NCBI RefSeq assembly: GCF_001280565.1
Contig: NZ_LGRO01000002.1
Location: forward strand, 543,460-607,459
Direction: 5' to 3'
DNA length: 64,000 bases
DNA from: Sulfobacillus thermosulfidooxidans
GTDB taxonomy: Bacteria; Bacillota; Sulfobacillia; Sulfobacillales; Sulfobacillaceae
A program made the translations under genes and the position numbers. Of the stretch, positions 61,196 to 64,000 are shown piece after piece. Every line of letters begins with the position of its first letter. Position 1 is the first letter of the stretch. The notes beneath the pieces were generated by a model. The model saw only the letters and a list, made by a program, of their open reading frames with translations. It ran no database searches and had not been told where the DNA came from.

Positions 61196-61236
61196 CTCGT
61201 TCATCTGCTGACATCATTAATACGGTCTAATCTCAT

Positions 61237-61270
61237 CTTCACCATGACGATATAGTTTTCAAGGACCGAC
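61237..61270 (-). other. 16S leader half of the processing stem
   Basis: GTCGGTCCTTGAAAACTATA followed by TCGTCATGGTGAAG in the 16S leader pairs with the 16S-23S spacer copy, enclosing 16S rRNA in a long stem for RNase III cleavage. Confidence 0.7.
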
Positions 61271-61322
61271 TACCCGAGGCCTTCACCTCGTGGCCGTGCT
61301 GCCCTGTCGGACAGCGAAATTA

Positions 61323-61351
61323 ATTATAGTCTCTTCACCGTAAAATGTCTA
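61323..61351 (-). promoter_or_regulatory. Predicted rRNA operon promoter
   Basis: TAGACA (61346-61351) and a perfect TATAAT (61323-61328) are 17 bases apart, about 130 bases upstream of 16S on the minus strand. The -35 begins close to the end of the glycosyltransferase gene. Confidence 0.75.
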
Positions 61352-61356
61352 GTGTT

Positions 61357-62241
61357 TTAAGCAGATTTTTTCTTAATTCGTGTCCACAAAAACGGAAACA
61401 GATAACGATACATCGCAGGAAACAGCCCACTAAGCAGACGAAGCGAAAAAGCCGGTTTGACCGCGTGAAAGGCCTTATCATATTGTTTCATAAGAATAAA
61501 TGCCACAAAAAACCGAAGATGATGCCATGCCTCAATCACACGAAATTCATGATGGCTCACTTGTACTTCTTCTCGATGTTTATCTAACATCGGCAACATC
61601 GTGACATAGACCCGCCAAACATCTTTACTATAACCAGTCGGAACATCACGGTACATAACAAGAGGCCAATCGATTTTGACCACTCGTGCTACCTGAGCAA
61701 CGCGCAGCCATAGATCCCAGTCTTCGGCTCCATCAACACGGCGGTCAAATCCATGTAATGATTGAACAATGGATCGTTTCACTAAAACCGTCGAAGTTTG
61801 AAACCGATTTAAAATCAATAAATCATGATAGCGTACTTCCGAAACCGGCAAAGCTCGAGGCACGTCCAAAAAATGGGCATCACGAATCCAATCACTCGCA
61901 ACGAGCCCTATTTCAGGATCCGTATGAGCCACATCGAGTTGTTGGGCAATCTTCTCGGGATGCCATACGTCGTCGGCGTCTAAAAACGCAATCCACTCCC
62001 CATGCGCCATATCAATTCCAATGTTCCGCGCTTGGGATGGTCCTTGATTTTGATTAGCCTTTAAAACGACCCGAGGAAATTGCTTTTCAATAATCTGACG
62101 CGTCGCATCCGTGGATCCATCGTCTACAACGATAACTTCTAAATTCTTATGCGATTGTTGATAAACGGATTCTAAAGCCTCTACAATAGTTGATTCCGCA
62201 TTATACGCCGGAATCACGACACTAACTAATTCCGGGAACAT
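61357..62241 (-). CDS. Family 2 glycosyltransferase
   Basis: A GT-A fold transferase of 294 residues: VSVVIPAYNAESTIVEAL at the N-terminus, IVVDDGSTD (nucleotide-binding DDGS), FLDADDVW (metal-binding DxD-type) and GAEDWDLWLRV (catalytic ED region). It probably transfers a sugar to an envelope lipid or polymer; donor and acceptor are unknown. The ATG at 62241 follows AGGAGGG and overlaps the murE end by 20 bases, so the two are co-translated. Confidence 0.85.
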   Translation of the reverse strand: MFPELVSVVIPAYNAESTIVEALESVYQQSHKNLEVIVVDDGSTDATRQIIEKQFPRVVLKANQNQGPSQARNIGIDMAHGEWIAFLDADDVWHPEKIAQQLDVAHTDPEIGLVASDWIRDAHFLDVPRALPVSEVRYHDLLILNRFQTSTVLVKRSIVQSLHGFDRRVDGAEDWDLWLRVAQVARVVKIDWPLVMYRDVPTGYSKDVWRVYVTMLPMLDKHREEVQVSHHEFRVIEAWHHLRFFVAFILMKQYDKAFHAVKPAFSLRLLSGLFPAMYRYLFPFLWTRIKKKSA

Positions 62242-63700
62242 GGCTTCCCTCCTGACGCCAGCGTTCTTGGAGGGCCTCTTCAACAACTTCGGCATCGACA
62301 AGCCGTACATCATCATTCCCAAAGTGCTGAATCGTTTCGGGACCTCGCCCTGTTATCAAAATCACATCATTTTTTTCTGCATGACGCACAGCATAATGGA
62401 TAGCTAATGCACGATTAAGTTCGACCAGTTTTAGTTTTGTATCATCTACCTGCCGAATCCCTTCAATCAGCGCGTCCGCAATCTTTTGAGGATCCTCAAA
62501 ATTGGGACTGTCAGCTGTTACGACTACATGATCAGCATATTGTGCAGCAATACGTCCCATCTCCGGTCTTTTTCCCCGGTCTCTGCCTCCACGAGCGCCA
62601 AAGACTAACCAGACCTTGCCCTCCGTAAATTTGCGGACCGTCAATAAAGATTGATAGAGACCATCTGGTGTATGAGCATAATCCACTACCGCCATGGGAC
62701 CTCTTTGTCCTCCGGTAATTTGCATCCTTCCTGGTACTGACGGCAGATTAGGAATTTCTCTTTGCAGAACCTCTTGAGCGACGCCAAGTCTGATTGCAGC
62801 AGCAGTGACTGCCAATACATTGTAGACGTTATACTGGCCCGGATGATTCACACGGGTTATAAAGTCTAGGTTGAGACCGGTCACACGAATATCTGTAGAC
62901 CATGCAGTTTCATGAAGGACTTGACCCCGAATGTCTCCTGCCTTAATCCCATAGCTTGTTACTTGTGCTCGACTAGCTTTGGCCACTGTTTCAAAGTGCT
63001 GATCATCGGCATTAAGCACAGCACCTAAACTATCTGGTGGTAACATGCGAAATAATGTCGCCTTAGCATCAACATACCGTTCCATCGTGCCGTGAAAATC
63101 CAAGTGCTCCCGTGTAATGTTGGTCAAAATGGCTAATTGAAAAACTGTTCCGCGCACTCTTTGTTGCACTATACCGTGAGATGACACCTCAACCACTGCA
63201 GCCTTTCCGCCACAGTTACGAATCTGATCTAAGTATGCCTGTAAGTCAGGACTTTCTGGAGTCGTTAAAGAAGCTGACTGTTTCCGGCAGACAATATCAT
63301 TCACTACGCTAGAAATCAGCCCCGTTTTGATATTCGCAGCATTCAAAATAGCACTGAGCCAATACACAACAGAAGTTTTTCCATTCGTTCCGGTTACCGC
63401 CACCGTGACGAGATCTTTCGAAGGGTGCCTATAAAATGATGTCGCTAAATCTGCTGCCGCTTCCCGGCTGGATTGGACTTGAATATATGGAACGGGTAAG
63501 GTTCCCATTGGTTTTTCACCAACGATTGCCACAGCACCCTTGTCTATGGCTTGCTGAATAAATTCGTGTCCATCCAGCAAGGATCCTGAAACCGCAATAA
63601 AAACATCCCCTGGCTGAACCAATCGGGAGTCCATGCGAATTCCCTTCACAGCAGGGCCAAATACCCAACCGGATTCGGTTATGCTCAGCTGCTGGTCCAT
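62222..63700 (-). CDS. murE: MurE-type UDP-N-acetylmuramyl-tripeptide ligase
   Basis: A Mur ligase of 492 residues that adds the third amino acid to UDP-MurNAc dipeptide. It has the N-terminal MurE domain (GIRMDSRLVQPGDVFIAVSG), ATP loop AVTGTNGKTSV, the SSHG motif, TNITREHLDFHGT and VVDYAHTPDGL. The motif that selects meso-diaminopimelate, normally DNPR, reads DSPN (62501-62512), so the third residue may differ. The ATG at 63700 follows GGGGG; the upstream open frame lacks a site. It lies outside any dcw cluster, so a second MurE may exist. Confidence 0.85.
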   Translation of the reverse strand: MDQQLSITESGWVFGPAVKGIRMDSRLVQPGDVFIAVSGSLLDGHEFIQQAIDKGAVAIVGEKPMGTLPVPYIQVQSSREAAADLATSFYRHPSKDLVTVAVTGTNGKTSVVYWLSAILNAANIKTGLISSVVNDIVCRKQSASLTTPESPDLQAYLDQIRNCGGKAAVVEVSSHGIVQQRVRGTVFQLAILTNITREHLDFHGTMERYVDAKATLFRMLPPDSLGAVLNADDQHFETVAKASRAQVTSYGIKAGDIRGQVLHETAWSTDIRVTGLNLDFITRVNHPGQYNVYNVLAVTAAAIRLGVAQEVLQREIPNLPSVPGRMQITGGQRGPMAVVDYAHTPDGLYQSLLTVRKFTEGKVWLVFGARGGRDRGKRPEMGRIAAQYADHVVVTADSPNFEDPQKIADALIEGIRQVDDTKLKLVELNRALAIHYAVRHAEKNDVILITGRGPETIQHFGNDDVRLVDAEVVEEALQERWRQEGSHVPGIS

Positions 63701-63961
63701 TAGAATGATTCCCCCGTTTTTCTGCCTACAATGATTGTCCCCATGTATCATGAATCTATCATGAATTGGATTCAGCCACGAGGAAAAAATCGAATAGTCG
63801 ATGAGTGCCTCTGACATGATTTCATTGTCGCTTTTCGGTATTCTATGCGGATATCTCAAAAAATCCTCAAACCTAAATAAATTGTCTGTCGATCGTAAGT
63901 CTATTACCTATCTAATCAAATCATATTGTTTGAAGTGTTTCAAATAAGAAAAACTGAAATT

Positions 63962-63989
63962 TAAAAGCCCCTCACGGTATATGAGGGGC
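63962..63989 (-). terminator. Terminator at the window edge
   Basis: GCCCCTCA / TGAGGGGC with a 7-base loop is followed by TTTTAA on the minus strand and by AAAAAA on the other side. It probably ends a gene lying beyond 64000. Between it and murE (63701-63961) I see no other gene. Confidence 0.7.
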
Positions 63990-64000
63990 ACAAAAAATCT

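Overview
This window looks like the chromosome of a Gram-positive, sporulating, probably acidophilic and autotrophic firmicute of the Sulfobacillus type. That is an inference from three things. The gene order is firmicute-like (ctsR-mcsA-mcsB-clpC-radA-disA-yacL-ispD-ispF-cysS-rlmB-sigH). A CbbX-type Rubisco activase sits beside ribulose-phosphate 3-epimerase. A heme-copper oxidase operon carries its own cupredoxin. Nearly all housekeeping genes lie on the minus strand.

Layout, low to high coordinates. 1-19.7 kb is translation and transcription machinery, transcribed right to left: rpmG-secE-nusG-rplK-rplA, then rplJ-rplL, then rpoB-rpoC-L7Ae-rpsL-rpsG-fusA-tuf-rpsJ-rplC-rplD-rplW-rplB-rpsS (cut by the window edge). 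A decayed IscB element with its omega-RNA lies between rplA and rplJ. 19.8-22.9 kb holds an MFS transporter, cbbX and rpe. 23-30 kb holds small membrane proteins, a lipoprotein cytochrome c and the cytochrome oxidase operon. 30-32.7 kb holds a DNA methyltransferase, a DUF202 protein and four tRNA genes. 32.9-37.1 kb is a plus-strand MoxR/DUF58/transglutaminase operon. 37.2-53.2 kb is the sigH-to-ctsR block, interrupted by a plus-strand lipoprotein-cwlD pair. 53.4-56.4 kb holds an Nramp-like transporter and a metallo-beta-lactamase-fold protein. 56.5-61.35 kb is a complete 16S-23S-5S operon without spacer tRNA. 61.36-63.7 kb holds a glycosyltransferase and a MurE-type ligase.

The main discovery is in radA. 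The gene is interrupted by 772 nt whose exact removal restores an uninterrupted RadA frame through its conserved KEG...AGPR motif. The insert has the marks of a group I self-splicing intron: an internal guide complementary to the joined exons with G.U at the 5' splice site, a terminal G, a GAAA-capped P2, P3/P7 in pseudoknot order, P4-P5-P6, and a P7 with the typical bulged A. It also carries an ORF that I do not recognise. Other points are a zinc-knuckle-like four-cysteine insertion in EF-Tu, a MurE lacking the usual DNPR motif, an Nramp homologue with altered metal-site motifs, a likely frameshift in a lipoprotein, and two genes whose Shine-Dalgarno spacing points to ATC or ATT starts. All structural claims come from reading by eye; no searches or folding programs were run.
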